DNA from: Nostoc sp. JL33
Lineage (GTDB): Bacteria > Cyanobacteriota > Cyanobacteriia > Cyanobacteriales > Nostocaceae
Assembly: GCF_017114985.1 (NCBI RefSeq)
Contig: NZ_JABXKP010000052.1
Location: 86,222 to 150,221 of the forward strand
Reading direction: 5' to 3'
Length of the DNA: 64,000 nucleotides
Shown piece after piece: positions 37,406-46,451 of this stretch. Numbering within the stretch: position 1 is the stretch's first letter; every line of letters begins with the position of its first letter. A program made the translations under genes and the position numbers. The notes under the pieces were generated by a model that saw only the letters and a list, made by a program, of their open reading frames with translations, was not told the origin of the DNA and did not search any database.

Positions 37406-39544
37406 ATGAAAAGCTTTTCATCTTTGCTTGGTACGCGTAAAGAAAATAAGGTAGCTCGTTTTGCAGCATCTGTCGTTGCAACGCTAGCGATGGCTACGCC
37501 AACGTTTTTGACGAACGCTGGTAGTATTCATTCTGCCAATGCAACTCCTATAAAAACAACTACTGCAAAAGAAATCACTTCGGCGACAATCCAGCTAAAT
37601 CAGACCAAACCAAATATTGCCCAGTTACAAATCAGCAGGACTCAATATCAAGCTGCTGGAATTGATCCTGTTGTACTGGTTCCCATCCTACTTGTGGGCG
37701 GTTTAGTTATATTCGTCCCCCTATTCTTTGGCGGACTTGTAGTAATTGGCGAACGTGAAGTCGGTATTGTAGTTAGGAAATTTACCCTTTCCGGGAATGG
37801 ACTCCCCGCCGGGAGTTTGATTGCTCTCAACGGGGAAGCTGGCTTGCAGGCAGATACTTTAGCTCCTGGTTGGCATTGGGGCTATTGGCCTTGGCAGTAT
37901 TCTGTAAAGAAAGAATCGGTAATTGTCGTTCCCCAAGGGGAAATAGCTTTGATTGTGGCGGCAGATGGCGCATCCAACCCACCAGAGCGGATTTTAGGTA
38001 AAATTGTGGGTTGTGACAACTTCCAAGATGCTCGGAAATTCCTTGCCCAAGGTGGGGAAAAAGGGCGGCAAATGGGTTTTCTCACGGCTGGTACGTACCG
38101 GATCAATACCGCCCTGTTTAAAGTCATCATGGCAGCAAATGCCAGCGCTCATGGCATGACTCCAGAACACTTGCGGGTGTACAGTCTGGCATCTGACAAA
38201 GTTGGCATCGTCACCACCTTAGATGGTGTACCAATTTCTGCTGGTGAACTCGCAGGCCCGATAATTGACGGACACAATAACTTCCAAAATGGTCAGAAAT
38301 TTATTGATGGTGGTGGACGGCGAGGTTTACAAGAACAGACTTTGCTTTCTGGTTCTTGGAACTTGAATCCTTGGTTTGTCCAAGTTGAGCAAGTGCCGAT
38401 GACCGAAATTCCCATTGGGTATGTGGGTGTGGTAATTTCTTTCGTGGGTAAGGCGCATCAAGATGTCAGTGGTGCAGCTTTCACCCACGGTAACTTGGTG
38501 AATCAGGGACATAAAGGTGTGTGGGTCGAACCGCTATATCCTGGTAAGCACCCGATTAACTCCCGGATTATGAAGATTGAACTTGTGCCAACGACCAACA
38601 TCGTCTTAAACTGGTCAGGTCGGACTGAACGCCACAGCTATGATGCTCAACTGGCTTCTTTAACAGTGCGATCGCGTGATGGATTTGCCTTTGATTTGGA
38701 AGTAGCGCAAATTATCCATGTCGGTGCTTTAGATGCCCCGAAGGTAATTTCTCGCGTCGGTGCTATGCAAAATCTGGTAGACCATGTATTAGAACCGACT
38801 ATCGGGAATTATTTCCGCAACTCAGCCCAAAACTGTACTGTACTAGACTTTCTGACTGCTCGGAGTGAGCGACAAATTGAGGCTGCTGAGTATATTAAAA
38901 CAGCATTGCGGGCTTATGACGTGCAAGCGATCGACACCCTGATTGGTGATATTCAGCCACCAGCATCATTAATGCAGACACAGACAGACCGGAAAATTGC
39001 CGAAGAAGAACGCAAGACTTATGAAGTGCAGCAGATGGCGCAAACTCAACGGCAGCAGCTTGTCCGGGAAACGGCACTCGCTAATATTCAGCAAGAAATG
39101 GTGAAATCGGAGCAGAGTGTACATATTGCTGAGTTGAAAGCCCAAGCTCAAATCAAAGAGGCAAACGGTGAAGCTGAGGGTACAAAACTCAGGGCAATTG
39201 CTGAGGCTGAAGGTATTCGTGCCACGGGTAACGCCAAAGCTGAAACATACAGTGCTGGTGTGGAAGCTTTGGGGGCACAAGGTTATACAGCAATGCAACT
39301 AATGCAGATTATCGGCGATCGCAATGTCCGCTTGATTCCAGATGTCTTAGTTGGCAGCAACGGTAGCAATAACGGCTTAGTAGATGGGCTACTATCGATG
39401 ATTTTATGGAATCAAACTGGTAAGGGTGAATTGACACCAACACCTTTGCATCCACAACCAGTAGTTACCAAAGCCCAACCAACCCCAGAAAACGGTCTTC
39501 CACCGATAGTTGTGAATTTTCCTGTAGATAAGCAACATCAATAA
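37406..39544 (+). CDS. Long SPFH/flotillin-like membrane protein
   Basis: A 712-residue protein. The N-terminus looks like a signal or first anchor (FAASVVATLAMATPTFLTNA), then a membrane span at about 88-115 (VVLVPILLVGGLVIFVPLFF). Two SPFH-like stretches follow: one around 118-330 (VVIGEREVGIVVRKFTLSG; GEIALIVAADG) and a second from about 345 (EIPIGYVGVVISFVGK...GVWVEPLYPGKHPIN...SRDGFAFDLEVAQIIHV). A long Gln/Glu/Ala coiled coil (about 540-620) with an EAxGIRAxGxAxAE segment precedes a Pro-rich tail. It is far longer than usual flotillins. It probably scaffolds membranes; role unknown. Confidence 0.85.
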   Translation: MKSFSSLLGTRKENKVARFAASVVATLAMATPTFLTNAGSIHSANATPIKTTTAKEITSATIQLNQTKPNIAQLQISRTQYQAAGIDPVVLVPILLVGGLVIFVPLFFGGLVVIGEREVGIVVRKFTLSGNGLPAGSLIALNGEAGLQADTLAPGWHWGYWPWQYSVKKESVIVVPQGEIALIVAADGASNPPERILGKIVGCDNFQDARKFLAQGGEKGRQMGFLTAGTYRINTALFKVIMAANASAHGMTPEHLRVYSLASDKVGIVTTLDGVPISAGELAGPIIDGHNNFQNGQKFIDGGGRRGLQEQTLLSGSWNLNPWFVQVEQVPMTEIPIGYVGVVISFVGKAHQDVSGAAFTHGNLVNQGHKGVWVEPLYPGKHPINSRIMKIELVPTTNIVLNWSGRTERHSYDAQLASLTVRSRDGFAFDLEVAQIIHVGALDAPKVISRVGAMQNLVDHVLEPTIGNYFRNSAQNCTVLDFLTARSERQIEAAEYIKTALRAYDVQAIDTLIGDIQPPASLMQTQTDRKIAEEERKTYEVQQMAQTQRQQLVRETALANIQQEMVKSEQSVHIAELKAQAQIKEANGEAEGTKLRAIAEAEGIRATGNAKAETYSAGVEALGAQGYTAMQLMQIIGDRNVRLIPDVLVGSNGSNNGLVDGLLSMILWNQTGKGELTPTPLHPQPVVTKAQPTPENGLPPIVVNFPVDKQHQ

Positions 39545-39558
39545 TTTCTAAAAGGTAG

Positions 39559-39580
39559 AGACGCGATAAGCATCGCATCT
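39559..39580. repeat. Degenerate copy of the AGACGCGAT palindrome
   Basis: AGACGCGATAAGCATCGCAT with flanking GTAG and CTATC, a diverged member of the family at 1975 and 51168. Confidence 0.55.
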
Positions 39581-39801
39581 CTATCTGGAAAATAAGGTAC
39601 AGATGAACATCGATAAACACTAAAGAATTATTTGTGTTAAGTAAGTGGGCAAGATTAACAATTCAAAATTCACGCATTCAAAATTCAAAAATAAACTAAA
39701 CTACGTTATGCAATGTAAAATCCAATTATTCACGCGCACTTACTTAATCTGTATTTTTCTGTATTTTAAATATGAGATAGCGACACAACATTTTTAATCT
39801 G

Positions 39802-40212
39802 ATGAAAAAACTTTTATTGATATGCCTATTCTTATTCGTAAGTATTAACATAATTATTCATCAGGTTTACGCATTCATGCCATCGAATACATACTACCCG
39901 CTCGATGTTATTAACGGAGCAGGATTATACAAAACTCCTCTTGCTGCAATTAAACGAAATTTTCCTTACCTAATTTTGTGGAGAGATAATCTAGTCGGTG
40001 GGGTAAAAATTGAATTGTACGCAGGTTAAAAAATAGCTCAAGTAATTGCACCTCAAACAGCTAGTGATGGTGTTTTTAAATGGACTCCAACTACACCAAA
40101 AATACCGAATCCTATAATAAAAATAACCAGTTTTGAGCATAAAAATGTTTTTGCTAGGTTAGAATTACAGAAAGGATTATCGGAATTATATTCACTTTTT
40201 AAAAGTAACTAA
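39802..40212 (+). pseudogene. KNH-like secreted protein gene interrupted by one stop codon
   Basis: The frame starts at ATG 39802 with a signal peptide (MKKLLLICLFLFVSINIIIH then QVYAF), reads to TAA at 40027-40029, and continues open in the same frame to TAA at 40210-40212. The two parts form one domain: FPYLILWRDNLVGGVKIELY before the stop and KIAQVIAPQTASDGVFKWT after it, which fits the Ser/Thr-rich KNH-type beta domain (W-x-x-G-x-V-x-I-E-L-Y ... G-x-Y/F-x-W). A single base change or a sequencing error would explain it. The kinase-like gene at 40276 follows after 63 bp. Confidence 0.75.
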
Positions 40213-40275
40213 ACACTCCAGATGCAGTTAAAATCAAAAAAGAGAACAAATAAAAATTGATGACGGCAGGATATT

Positions 40276-42081
40276 TTGCTGTTACAAGAACGTTATCGTT
40301 TAATGAAGCAGATTGGTAAAGGGGGATTCTGTAAAACCTTCCTCGCTGTAGATGAGGGTGAGTTTCCGCCAGTTCCTTGCGTCGTTCAACAATTATCACT
40401 GGAATACGAAACATTTAAAAATTTTCAGCAAAAGGTGCAACGGCTAGAAGAATTAGGAAAGCATCCGCAAATTCCCGCTTTGTTGGCTTATTTCCAACAG
40501 AACGGGCATTTTTATTTAGTGCAAGAGTTTATTGTAGGCACTAATTTAGCTCAGGTGGTTGAAGAGGAAGGCGTTTTTAATGAAACTCAGATTTGGCAAC
40601 TGTTAGAAGATGTGTTGCCAGTTTTTCAGTTTATTAGCGATCGCAACATTATTCACCGCGATATTAAACCCCACAATATCATTCGTAGATCCCCAATTCC
40701 AAAAAAAGGGGATTTCGTCATAGTCGATTTTACCACTGCAAAACTCGTCACAGAAATTGATTGGCTAACATCTGAAACCAGTATCGGCAGTCCAGAATAC
40801 GCTGCACCAGAACAAGCGAGGGGAAAAGCAATTTTTGCTAGTGACTTATATAGCTTGGGTGTAACTTGTATTTACTTACTTACCCAGATTTCTCCCTTTG
40901 ATTTATTTGATATTGCTAATGATTGCTGGGTCTGGCGAGATTATCTTACTACCAAAGTTAGCGATGTCTGGCGACAAGACTCAAAGAGTCTACGCTTGGC
41001 GCAAATCCTCGACAAGCTGCTACAAAATGCTGTTAACCGTCGCTTTCAATCAGCTGATGAAGTTATGCAAGCAATGGGTATGGAAGCCAAAATCCAAGTT
41101 GCGCTGGAAGCGCACCAAAAGTGCGAAAATCCTCCTTGGCAATGCTTGCATACCCTAACTGAGCATTCTGGGAGATTGAGTAGTGTGAATGCCCTTGCCA
41201 TCAGCCCTGACAGTACCACTTTAGCTAGTGCTAGTGATGATAAAAACGTTAAATTGTGGGATTTAAATACTAAAAAAGTCCTAGCTAGCTTATCAGGACA
41301 TTCCCAAGCTGTAAAATCAGTTGCTTTCAGTCCTGATGGTCAAATTCTGGCAACTGCTAGCGATGATAAAACTATCAAATTGTGGCAGGTTGAGACATTA
41401 GAGGAAATCTGCACCCTCTTGGGACACTCACACGCTGTAAAATCAGTTGCTTTGAGTCCAGATGGGCAGATTCTCGCTAGTGGTAGCTGGGATAAGACAA
41501 TCAAACTCTGGGATGTAAATACTGGCACAGAAATTTGCACCATAACTGGACACCAATTACAGGTAAATTCAGTAGCATTTAGTCCCGATGGAAAACTTTT
41601 AGCTAGCGCTAGTTATGACAGAACAATTCGCCTGTGGCAGATATCTGCATTAGCAGGTTCTCAAACAGAACTTCAAAACCGCCCATGCTATAGCTTGTTA
41701 GCCACCCTTTCGGGTCATGCATGGGCGGTTTTGACAGTCGCTTTTAGTCCTGATGGTCAAATTTTGGCGACGGGTAGTGATGATAACACTATTAAATTGT
41801 GGGAGGTAAACACTGGTCAGCTAATTTGCACACTTGTAGGCCATTCTTGGTCTGTGGTGGCTGTGGCTTTTACTGCCGATGGCGAAACACTCCTAAGTGC
41901 AAGTTGCGACAAAACAGTTAAACTTTGGAGGGTAAGCACAGCAGAAGAGATTGTTACTCTCTCTGGTCATATAGACTCAGTATCTGCTGTTGCTGTGAGC
42001 AAAGTTAGACAATTAATTGCAAGTGGCAGCCGGGACAAGACTATCAAACTGTGGCAGCTTGTAGAACAGGACAATAGCTAA
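40276..42081 (+). CDS. Serine/threonine protein kinase-like protein with WD40 propeller, probable pseudokinase
   Basis: A 601-residue protein. Residues 1-270 are a Hanks-type kinase domain and about 295-597 hold seven WD40 repeats (each ending K/R-x-(I/V)-(K/R)-LW), enough for a full propeller. The kinase is degenerate: the glycine loop reads GKGGFCKTF (third glycine is Cys19), the beta-3 lysine of the usual CVVKQF is Q38, and DFG is D151-F152-T153. The catalytic loop HRDIKPHN (127-134) is intact. It may bind substrate or nucleotide without normal catalysis. It starts at TTG, with no upstream zinc ribbon, since a TGA lies at 40261. Probably cytosolic or membrane-associated signalling scaffold. 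Confidence 0.88.
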   Translation: MLLQERYRLMKQIGKGGFCKTFLAVDEGEFPPVPCVVQQLSLEYETFKNFQQKVQRLEELGKHPQIPALLAYFQQNGHFYLVQEFIVGTNLAQVVEEEGVFNETQIWQLLEDVLPVFQFISDRNIIHRDIKPHNIIRRSPIPKKGDFVIVDFTTAKLVTEIDWLTSETSIGSPEYAAPEQARGKAIFASDLYSLGVTCIYLLTQISPFDLFDIANDCWVWRDYLTTKVSDVWRQDSKSLRLAQILDKLLQNAVNRRFQSADEVMQAMGMEAKIQVALEAHQKCENPPWQCLHTLTEHSGRLSSVNALAISPDSTTLASASDDKNVKLWDLNTKKVLASLSGHSQAVKSVAFSPDGQILATASDDKTIKLWQVETLEEICTLLGHSHAVKSVALSPDGQILASGSWDKTIKLWDVNTGTEICTITGHQLQVNSVAFSPDGKLLASASYDRTIRLWQISALAGSQTELQNRPCYSLLATLSGHAWAVLTVAFSPDGQILATGSDDNTIKLWEVNTGQLICTLVGHSWSVVAVAFTADGETLLSASCDKTVKLWRVSTAEEIVTLSGHIDSVSAVAVSKVRQLIASGSRDKTIKLWQLVEQDNS

Positions 42082-42090
42082 TTTGTAATA

Positions 42091-42390
42091 TCAAGCGCTA
42101 CCTGTGAAGGCAACTTCCGGAAATTTCAACTGAGCTTCTGCCATTGGACGGTTTCTGCCTTCCTCTTGCCAGTAGTTAATCACTTCTGTCGCTTTATTAA
42201 GCAACTCGACACGATCCACGTCAGTAATCCAATGTTTGGACTCTAATTCCTTTTTTAACTCTTCCCAGGCATCATTTCTGGGCCAAAAAAAGTACTTAGT
42301 CAAGGGACTGGTGCCTTTGCCTACAATTTGATCGACTGCTAGAGCAACGTTCTCGTCTAACCACAGAATTTTCAAAATAAACTTGGTCAA
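42091..42390 (-). CDS. Ribosomal protein PSRP-3 / Ycf65
   Basis: A 99-residue small-subunit ribosomal protein of cyanobacteria and plastids. [40 protein letters not shown] and the C-terminal [20 protein letters not shown] are near-invariant in the family. It begins with TTG, but a strong GGAGG at 42396-42400 (complement) five bases upstream supports that start. It is convergent with the kinase-like gene, with only nine bases between. Confidence 0.93.
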   Translation of the reverse strand: MTKFILKILWLDENVALAVDQIVGKGTSPLTKYFFWPRNDAWEELKKELESKHWITDVDRVELLNKATEVINYWQEEGRNRPMAEAQLKFPEVAFTGSA

Positions 42391-42528
42391 TCACACCTCC
42401 GGGAATTTCCGGGCATTACTTAATTAGGATAGCGATCGCTTATTTTAACGCAATACTCTATCAAATGACCAAACAGTGATTGAGAATGGTCTACCATAAG
42501 GTTTAGTCGGCACTAACTAAAAATGCTT

Positions 42529-42999
42529 ATGACTGCCCAACTGCCCCAATCTCAAACGATATCTGGTTCTTCTTTGTATGAGCAAGACTTTTACCTGTGG
42601 ATTCAAACCACGGCAGAACTGCTCAAACAAGGTCGGCTGACAGAACTGGATTTAGAGAATCTGATTGAAGAAATTGAAACGATGGGCAGAAGTGAAAAGA
42701 AAGCACTCAGAAGCAATTTGGAAGTGGTGCTGATACATCTATTGAAGTATAAATATCAAGCAGACAAGCGCTCTGGTAGTTGGCGAGCCACAATTCGAGA
42801 GCATCGCAAACGCCTCAGACAAGCTCTAGAAGAAAGTCCTAGCCTTAAACCCTATTTTGATGAGGTTTTCGGGCTGTGTTATGACGATGCTAGACTCTTG
42901 GCTGCTGATGAAACTGAATTGCATCTGGCTATCTTCCCAGAACAGTCCCCTTTTACGCCAGAGCAAGCCCTCAATCCTGATTTTTTACCTGAGTCATAA
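42529..42999 (+). CDS. DUF29 family protein, copy 1
   Basis: A 156-residue DUF29 protein (SLYEQDFYLWIQTTAELLKQ, LDLENLIEEIETMGRSEKKA, LLKYKYQADKRSGSWRATIR, SPSLKPYFDEVF). The family is abundant in cyanobacteria and has no known function. I start at ATG 42529, which aligns with the start of the second copy; an ATG at 42523 adds two residues. The first 170 bp are nearly identical to the next gene; the rest has diverged. Confidence 0.85.
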   Translation: MTAQLPQSQTISGSSLYEQDFYLWIQTTAELLKQGRLTELDLENLIEEIETMGRSEKKALRSNLEVVLIHLLKYKYQADKRSGSWRATIREHRKRLRQALEESPSLKPYFDEVFGLCYDDARLLAADETELHLAIFPEQSPFTPEQALNPDFLPES

Positions 43000-43027
43000 T
43001 CTTACCTGATTTAGAAGATTTTGCTGT

Positions 43028-43062
43028 TAATTTTGAATTTTGAATTTTGAATTTTGAATTCG
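43028..43062. repeat. TTTTGAA heptamer array between the DUF29 copies
   Basis: Four to five tandem TTTTGAA units in the 75-bp gap between the duplicated genes. Confidence 0.8.
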
Positions 43063-43074
43063 GAGCGAAGCGAC

Positions 43075-43545
43075 GTGACTGCCCAACTGCCCCAATCTCA
43101 AACGATATCTGGTTCTTCTTTGTATGAGCAAGACTTTTACCTGTGGATTCAAACCACGGCAGAACTGCTCAAACAAGGTCGGCTGACAGAACTGGATTTA
43201 GAGAATTTGATTGAAGAAATTGAAACGATGGGCAGAAGTGAAAAGCGGGCATTGGAGAGCAATCTGGAAGTGTTGCTGATGCATCTGCTCAAATACCAAA
43301 TTCAAACTGAAAGACGCTCAAAAAGTTGGCAGTACACAATTTTAGAACACCGCAGGCGAGTCCAAAAGGCACTCAAGGAAAGTCCGAGTTTGAAGCCTTA
43401 CTTTGATCAGGTTTTTGATGAAAGCTATCAAACGGCTAGACGACTTGCTGTGATTGAAACTGGATTAGACATCGCTACATTCCCAGAACAATCTCCTTTT
43501 ACACTAGAGCAAGTCCTCGACTCTGATTTTTTGCCGGAGTCATAA
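43075..43545 (+). CDS. DUF29 family protein, copy 2
   Basis: A 156-residue paralogue of the preceding gene. Bases 43076-43246 match 42530-42700 with about one difference, while the C-terminal halves differ at many residues (for example KYQIQTERRSKSWQYTILEH versus KYKYQADKRSGSWRATIREH). GTG 43075 sits where copy 1 has its ATG, so I prefer it to a TTG at 43054 inside the heptamer array. The function is unknown. Confidence 0.83.
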   Translation: MTAQLPQSQTISGSSLYEQDFYLWIQTTAELLKQGRLTELDLENLIEEIETMGRSEKRALESNLEVLLMHLLKYQIQTERRSKSWQYTILEHRRRVQKALKESPSLKPYFDQVFDESYQTARRLAVIETGLDIATFPEQSPFTLEQVLDSDFLPES

Positions 43546-43583
43546 TTTCACGCTCTTGCTTGGATGCTCCAAGGACACTTATG

Positions 43584-43676
43584 TAGGACTTACGCAAAAC
43601 TACACAGCGTAGGGGCAATTCATGAATTGCCCCTACCGTAAAATCAGGGTTTGGGCTATTGTTTGCGTAAGTCCTA
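43584..43676. repeat. MITE-like 93-bp inverted repeat
   Basis: Perfect 15-bp terminal inverted repeats, TAGGACTTACGCAAA (43584-43598) and TTTGCGTAAGTCCTA (43662-43676), enclosing the palindrome AGGGGCAATTCATGAATTGC (about 43610-43633). No coding capacity. Confidence 0.85.
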
Positions 43677-43830
43677 TTATGAATGCAGATACCGATGAAA
43701 GCACTACCCAGAACCCTTTGAGTTATTACCCAATGAAAGTGTAAGTGCTGATGATTTAATTAAGTGATCATTCGGTACACAAAATTGCAAGTTCCTTATG
43801 ATGATGTAAAACTCTTTTGCTCTCTACCCC

Positions 43831-44646
43831 ATGACTCAACAAACTTCTGCAAAAGCGATCGTTGTTTTCGATATTGATGGCGTTGTACGCGATGTTAGTG
43901 GTTCCTATCGCCGTGCGATCGCAGATACCGTAGAACATTTTACTACCCAAGCATATCGTCCAACCCCACTGGATATTGACCAACTGAAGTCTGAAGGTGT
44001 GTGGAATAACGATTGGGAAGCATCCCAAGAATTAATTTATCGCTACTTTGAAACCCAAGGACAGACCCGTGAGCAACTGCAACTAGATTACAATGCGATC
44101 GTTGCTTTTTTTCAATCGCGTTACCGCGGCCCAGACCCAAATAATTTTACTGGGTATATTTGTAATGAACCTTTATTATTACAACCTAGCTATTTAGAAC
44201 AACTTACCCAAGCCGGGATTACTTGGGGATTTTTTAGCGGTGCAACTCGTGCTTCCGCTAACTATGTATTAGAAAAACGCTTGGGTTTGGAATCTCCGGT
44301 GTTGATTGCGATGGAAGATGCGCCAGGAAAACCTGACCCCACTGGACTTTTCGCTACAGTTCGTGAGTTAGAAAATGGAATTGAGCAAAGATTAGCGATC
44401 GTATATGTAGGAGATACGGTAGCAGATATGTATACCGTCGAGAAAGCGCGGGGTCTGGATTCTTCTCGCGTTTGGATTGGTGTAGGGGTTTTACCGCCCC
44501 ATGTCCAGGAAACAGCGGCGCGTGGTGATGCCTATGGTGAGACACTAATAGCAGCAGGAGCAGCAGTAGTTTTGCGTAATGTGCAGGAATTAACCCCAAG
44601 ACAGATTCAAGAATTGGTAAGTTCATCTGCCCAATCTGTGGTCTAA
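43831..44646 (+). CDS. HAD superfamily hydrolase (TIGR01548-like)
   Basis: A 271-residue haloacid-dehalogenase-type phosphatase. Motif I is FDIDGVVRD with two catalytic aspartates, motif II FFSGATRASA, the lysine of motif III lies in APGKPDPTGL and motif IV in VYVGDTVADM. The cap is helical. It resembles the cyanobacterial TIGR01548 subfamily; the substrate is unknown, though histidinol-phosphate or sugar-phosphate roles have been suggested for related families. A stand-alone plus-strand gene. Confidence 0.85.
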   Translation: MTQQTSAKAIVVFDIDGVVRDVSGSYRRAIADTVEHFTTQAYRPTPLDIDQLKSEGVWNNDWEASQELIYRYFETQGQTREQLQLDYNAIVAFFQSRYRGPDPNNFTGYICNEPLLLQPSYLEQLTQAGITWGFFSGATRASANYVLEKRLGLESPVLIAMEDAPGKPDPTGLFATVRELENGIEQRLAIVYVGDTVADMYTVEKARGLDSSRVWIGVGVLPPHVQETAARGDAYGETLIAAGAAVVLRNVQELTPRQIQELVSSSAQSVV

Positions 44647-44696
44647 GATTAATCAAGCTAGGGGTGCATGAATGACTGGCTGATAACAATCTTGCT

Positions 44697-45389
44697 TTAA
44701 GACCCAGTGTAATGAAAAAACTTAGCTAACCGTTCTCGTGGAAAGTCAAACTCAGCAGGTAGCTGACAGATATGAGCTAGTTTCCCCGCAGCATCTTCAC
44801 GCTTGACATAAGGTGGTAAATTCCATCGACGACGTTGATTTACTACCAAATCCCAGATTTTTAGTGATAAACGGTCAAGCAAAAAGTTACCTACTTGGTT
44901 TCGCTTGCGAAACCACCAAGCTTGGTTGTTGGCCCAAGGTGTAAAGTAGGGAGGAACTGCCTCTTCTCTATTAGTTAGCAGAGCATTACATACAGTAACA
45001 AAGGGTATATTTACAAAGTCGGCAATAGTTCCACCGGCAGGCGTTACCTGGTCTACTAATAGGGCTTCTATACCTACCTTAGAGAGTGCTTCTGGTACTT
45101 CACGGAAAAGCATGACTGTTTCTTTTTCCAGCCAACTGATCGTAAAACGTAACGCTGGTAATCCACTCATCTCACCCAAGTTTTTATACATTGGTTCCAG
45201 ACTTCCAAGCGGGAATTCAGCCTCTCCAATCGTGTAAAATTCTAAGCCAGCTTTCTGTACCTTAGTTTGAACATCGGGCATATGAAATAAGGTGACGCGA
45301 TGACCGCGCCGTTGCAATTCTCTACCCAAAGCACACATCGGGTTGAGATGACCGATCGCAGCAGGACAAAGAATCCCAAAATGAGTCAT
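44697..45389 (-). pseudogene. Truncated UGT-type glycosyltransferase (N-terminal half only)
   Basis: A 230-residue product from ATG 45389 (MTHFGILCPAAIGHLNPMCA), the N-terminal acceptor-binding domain of an MGT/zeaxanthin-glucosyltransferase-like GT1 enzyme. Family members are around 420 residues with a C-terminal UDP-sugar domain. Here the frame ends after FFHYTGS, exactly at the interdomain hinge, and the 50 bases to the next gene cannot encode the missing half. Without the nucleotide-sugar domain it should be inactive. It may be a remnant of a deletion. A TTG at 45446 extends the frame but is unsupported. Confidence 0.75.
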
Positions 45390-45505
45390 AGCGAAACCTT
45401 CAAAATATGCAAGGGAAATACAAGTATTATCCGCTATTTGGTGCAAAATTTATGGACATAATTTTAGTATCAAACAATCCACAAGGGTATGATGTCTCAC
45501 AGATG

Positions 45506-46309
45506 TTACTTGATTTTCAAGAATTTATCTAAAGCTGTAACTAGGCTGGGCGGCCAACGGCGGATATTTTTTACCCAGTCGATATCTTTATAGCGGCTAT
45601 CAAGTCCATAAGCTGCTACCCAGTTACTTTCAGCTTCACCTTGTTCTCCATTTACCCAGTAGGCTGCTGTAAGGGCAGCACGCATATCAGCAAATTGGGG
45701 GTATTTACGGACAATATTTCGCATCTCGCGGATTGCTTGCTCTTTTTGACCAGTTTCATAAAGGGCAAGGGCGTAGTTAGCACGGGCGAAGGCAAAATTC
45801 GGGGCTATCTCATTAGATTTTTTGTAGTCCGCGATCGCATCATCCCATTTCCCTAAACCAGCTGTGGCATTACCGCGATTGTTATACGCCATCGCATCAT
45901 TAGGATCGAGTTCTAAGACATGATTATAATCTGCGATCGCCGAATCCCATTTTCCCATCCCTTCCAACGCCGCCCCCCGATTCAAATATGGATCGGTGAC
46001 ATTCGGCGCTAGTTCTATGGCTTTGTTATAATCTGCCAGCGCTTCTTGCAATTTATTCTGACTCACCCGCGAATTTCCCCGGTTACTCCACGCCCCCGCA
46101 TTAGTAGGAAATTGCTCAATAATCTTTGTCCAGTAAGTTTCAGCCGTCGCAAAATCACCTTGATTCGTCGCATTAAAAGCTTGGTTTGCCCACTCATCAC
46201 CTTGTTTTAACTGTTCTTGAGTAATGGGCGGTTGAGATTGTGCCATGACTGGAGTACCCCAGCCAAATATAAGTAACAGACTGAGAAAAATACCAATCAA
46301 CTTAATCAT
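45506..46309 (-). CDS. Exported TPR protein
   Basis: A 267-residue protein with a signal peptide (MIKLIGIFLSLLLIFGWGTP then VMAQ) and five or more tetratricopeptide repeats (for example AGAWSNRGNSRVSQNKLQEA, PYLNRGAALEGMGKWDSAIA, AMAYNNRGNATAGLGKWDDA). It is probably in the periplasm or thylakoid lumen and mediates protein contacts; no partner is identified. It lies downstream of ruvB on the same strand, separated by a composite repeat. Confidence 0.87.
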   Translation of the reverse strand: MIKLIGIFLSLLLIFGWGTPVMAQSQPPITQEQLKQGDEWANQAFNATNQGDFATAETYWTKIIEQFPTNAGAWSNRGNSRVSQNKLQEALADYNKAIELAPNVTDPYLNRGAALEGMGKWDSAIADYNHVLELDPNDAMAYNNRGNATAGLGKWDDAIADYKKSNEIAPNFAFARANYALALYETGQKEQAIREMRNIVRKYPQFADMRAALTAAYWVNGEQGEAESNWVAAYGLDSRYKDIDWVKNIRRWPPSLVTALDKFLKIK

Positions 46310-46334
46310 TTAGGTTTACCTGTCTATGTTGAAG

Positions 46335-46443
46335 ATGGGGAGTGGGGAGTGGGGAGTGGGGAGTAGGGGGAGATGAGGAGGATAAGGGGGACAAGGAGAA
46401 TAACCAATGCCCATGCCCAATGCCCAATGCCCAATGCCCAATT
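46335..46443. repeat. Composite repeat GTGGGGA + CAAGGAGAATAA + TGCCCAA, left of ruvB
   Basis: Modules in order: tandem GTGGGGA, GAGATGAGGAGGATAAGGG, ACAAGGAGAATAACC, then tandem ATGCCCA units. The same module order in the same orientation occurs at 47580-47687, on the other side of ruvB. Confidence 0.85.
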
Positions 46444-46451
46444 TCCCATAA

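Noticed and set aside
44354..44689. 111-codon minus-strand frame opposite the HAD gene
   Set aside because: Fully antisense to a well-supported HAD hydrolase; low-complexity Leu and His runs.
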